DNA of 6,174 bases, taken from positions 1 to 6,174 of the forward strand of contig CAZCOS010000090.1 in the NCBI GenBank assembly GCA_964500605.1. Reading direction: 5' to 3'. Source of the stretch: Sterolibacterium sp964500605. GTDB lineage: Bacteria > Pseudomonadota > Gammaproteobacteria > Burkholderiales > Rhodocyclaceae. The stretch's first letter is position 1, and each line of letters starts with the position of its first letter. Positions 5,749 to 6,174 of this stretch are shown here, one piece after another. Under the pieces are notes generated by a model, which was not told the DNA's origin, did not search any database, and saw only the letters and a list, made by a program, of their open reading frames with translations. Position numbers and translations under genes: made by a program.

Positions 5749-5776
5749 TTTATGCACCTTTTTTGAAAGAAGTCTA
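5749..5776 (-). promoter_or_regulatory. Possible intI promoter
   Basis: On the minus strand, TAGACT (5776-5771) and CATAAA (5754-5749) are separated by 16 nt, each with 4 of 6 consensus matches, about 40 nt before the GTG start. The -35 lies in the left arm of the 5771-5796 palindrome. No LexA-type CTG-N10-CAG site is visible in 5700-5830. Confidence 0.35.
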
Positions 5777-5808
5777 CACCGGGGACGGTGTAGACTGAAC
5801 GTTAGTCC
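5760..5808 (+). other. attI recombination site
   Basis: The core AACGTTAGTCC (5798-5808) carries the conserved GTTA, with the crossover expected between G5801 and T5802. It lies 92 bp upstream of the divergent intI start, the usual place for attI. The left boundary and integrase-binding repeats of attI are poorly conserved among integrons and are set here only roughly to include the adjacent palindrome. Confidence 0.7.
5771..5796. repeat. Perfect 10-bp inverted repeat next to attI
   Basis: Arms AGTCTACACC (5771-5780) and GGTGTAGACT (5787-5796) are separated by GGGGAC. The right arm ends 4 nt before the attI recombination core and the left arm overlaps the putative intI -35. It could be a repressor operator, a structural part of attI, or a cruciform that affects integrase binding. 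No T-tract follows, so it is not a normal terminator. Confidence 0.8.
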
Positions 5809-6121
5809 CGCTTAGAAATCCGCTCTATTTGCACCATGTTTTTTCAAACGGCATTCAGTTTCTCAGGCGTTATTCAGCGCCTTGCTGGCCGTTTGTCCGG
5901 GCTTCGCCTGCGGGTGGCTTGCTTGTTTCAAGCCCTTTTGGCCGCTGGCCCTTGCGTAGCAAGCGCAGCCAGCTATCATTTTGCAAGCGTTGCACCGCCT
6001 CGGTGGCGTTGTGCTTTTTCGCAGTTCGCGCCCGTCGCCAAGTTGGGGTTTCCCGTTTTGGCCATCGGGTCTAACTGTTCGTCGCAGCCGACCGCCTACG
6101 GCGTCGGCTGAACTCAGGGCG
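5802..6121 (+). mobile_element. First integron gene cassette, about 320 bp, without a recognised gene
   Basis: The segment between the attI crossover and the attC crossover is one cassette. Two plus-strand reading frames end inside the attC site (stops at 6072-6074 and 6109-6111), but neither product is recognised. The interior is rich in hairpins: 5916-5934 (GGCTTG/CAAGCC), 5944-5973 (GCTGGC/GCCAGC enclosing CTTGC/GCAAG) and 5993-6005 (CACCG/CGGTG). An attC-like 3' end, CTCAGGCGTTA (5862-5872), may mark a decayed cassette junction. It may be a non-coding or RNA-encoding cassette. Confidence 0.75.
5836..6111 (+). CDS. Doubtful hypothetical protein of the first cassette
   Basis: A 91-residue reading frame starts at ATG 5836, close to the cassette's left end, and stops within the attC stem, a layout common for cassette genes. 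The product is rich in Ala, Phe and Ser, with a hydrophobic stretch (RVACLFQALLAAGPCVASAA, 26-45) that could pass for a membrane segment or signal. It has no family I recognise. No Shine-Dalgarno precedes the ATG, and an overlapping frame (TTG 5829 to 6074) is equally open. Coding status is uncertain; a non-coding cassette is at least as likely. Confidence 0.25.
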   Translation: MFFQTAFSFSGVIQRLAGRLSGLRLRVACLFQALLAAGPCVASAASYHFASVAPPRWRCAFSQFAPVAKLGFPVLAIGSNCSSQPTAYGVG

Positions 6122-6127
6122 TTAGCC
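6069..6127 (+). repeat. attC site of the first cassette
   Basis: The R'' box GTCTAAC (6069-6075) and R' box GTTAGCC (6121-6127) are near-complementary, with one mismatch. They flank an inverted repeat: CAGCCGAC (6085-6092) with GTCGGCTG (6103-6110), and GCC (6094-6096) with GGC (6100-6102) around loop TAC. C6093 is unpaired, so the bottom strand has an extrahelical G, as in folded attC substrates. The 59-bp length is typical. The crossover is between G6121 and T6122. Confidence 0.93.
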
Positions 6128-6134
6128 ATTTCAA

Positions 6135-6140
6135 CAGGGA
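6135..6140 (+). promoter_or_regulatory. Ribosome binding site of the second-cassette gene
   Basis: AGGGAG, within 6136-6141, lies 5 nt before ATG 6147 and close to the cassette start, the usual arrangement for a cassette gene read from Pc. Confidence 0.6.
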
Positions 6141-6146
6141 GCCTTT

Positions 6147-6174
6147 ATGAAGCGTACCATCGCACTCTTGATCG
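6147..6174 (+). CDS. Start of the second-cassette gene (runs off the window)
   Basis: Only MKRTIALLI is visible. A start codon 26 nt after the attC crossover, with a good ribosome site, indicates a real cassette gene in the normal orientation. The Lys-Arg pair followed by a hydrophobic run could begin a signal peptide or membrane segment, but nine residues do not allow a family call. Confidence 0.7.

Noticed and set aside
5771..5808. Reading the palindrome and following GTTA core as a second attC site
   Set aside because: There is no RYYYAAC box left of the palindrome and the spacing is wrong, so it is better seen as attI with an adjoining inverted repeat.
5700..5830. LexA (SOS) box controlling intI
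   Set aside because: No CTG-N10-CAG or close variant could be found by eye.
5863..6129. An 88-codon minus-strand frame across the first cassette
   Set aside because: It runs through the attC site and beyond the cassette boundary, against normal cassette orientation, with no recognisable product.
1..6174. CRISPR array, tRNA, rRNA or insertion sequence
   Set aside because: No regularly spaced repeats, cloverleaf patterns, rRNA-like segments or transposase frames were seen.

Overview
This 6.2-kb window is GC-rich, with the codon use and protein families of a betaproteobacterium. A metabolic, flavoenzyme-rich block on the left meets the platform end of a chromosomal-type integron on the right. 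The taxonomic guess rests on the integrase flavour and overall protein character, not on a marker gene. A Rhodocyclales-like environmental degrader would fit, but this is inference.

Left block (1-3944). On the minus strand lie the N-terminal part of an aldehyde dehydrogenase, cut by the window edge, and upstream of it an FMN nitroreductase-family protein. Divergent from these, on the plus strand, are a 172-residue protein of the Ddn-like (F420-dependent) nitroreductase family and a 662-residue iron-sulfur flavoprotein related to trimethylamine dehydrogenase and 2,4-dienoyl-CoA reductase. Two plus-strand hairpins with terminator character follow these last two genes, so they may be separate transcripts. 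Three unrelated redox folds plus an aldehyde dehydrogenase suggest a catabolic or detoxifying reductive cluster. The substrate cannot be read from the sequence.

Middle (4095-4687). A hicA-hicB type II toxin-antitoxin pair with ATGA stop-start overlap sits between the redox block and the integron. It converges on the integrase gene.

Right block (4720-6174). An intact integron integrase (329 residues, all catalytic residues present) is read leftward. A Pc-like promoter inside its 5' end points right and closely matches the class 1 integron PcW in sequence and place. Next come a perfect 10-bp inverted repeat, the attI crossover site, a 320-bp first cassette without a recognisable protein but dense in hairpins, a clear 59-bp attC site, and the first codons of a second cassette gene that runs off the window. 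The array therefore begins here and continues to the right.

No tRNA, rRNA, CRISPR array or insertion sequence was seen. The points most worth checking are the structured, apparently non-coding first cassette, the palindrome overlapping a possible intI promoter in the absence of a LexA box, the altered active site of the trimethylamine-dehydrogenase-like protein, and a Ddn-family protein in a presumed proteobacterium.
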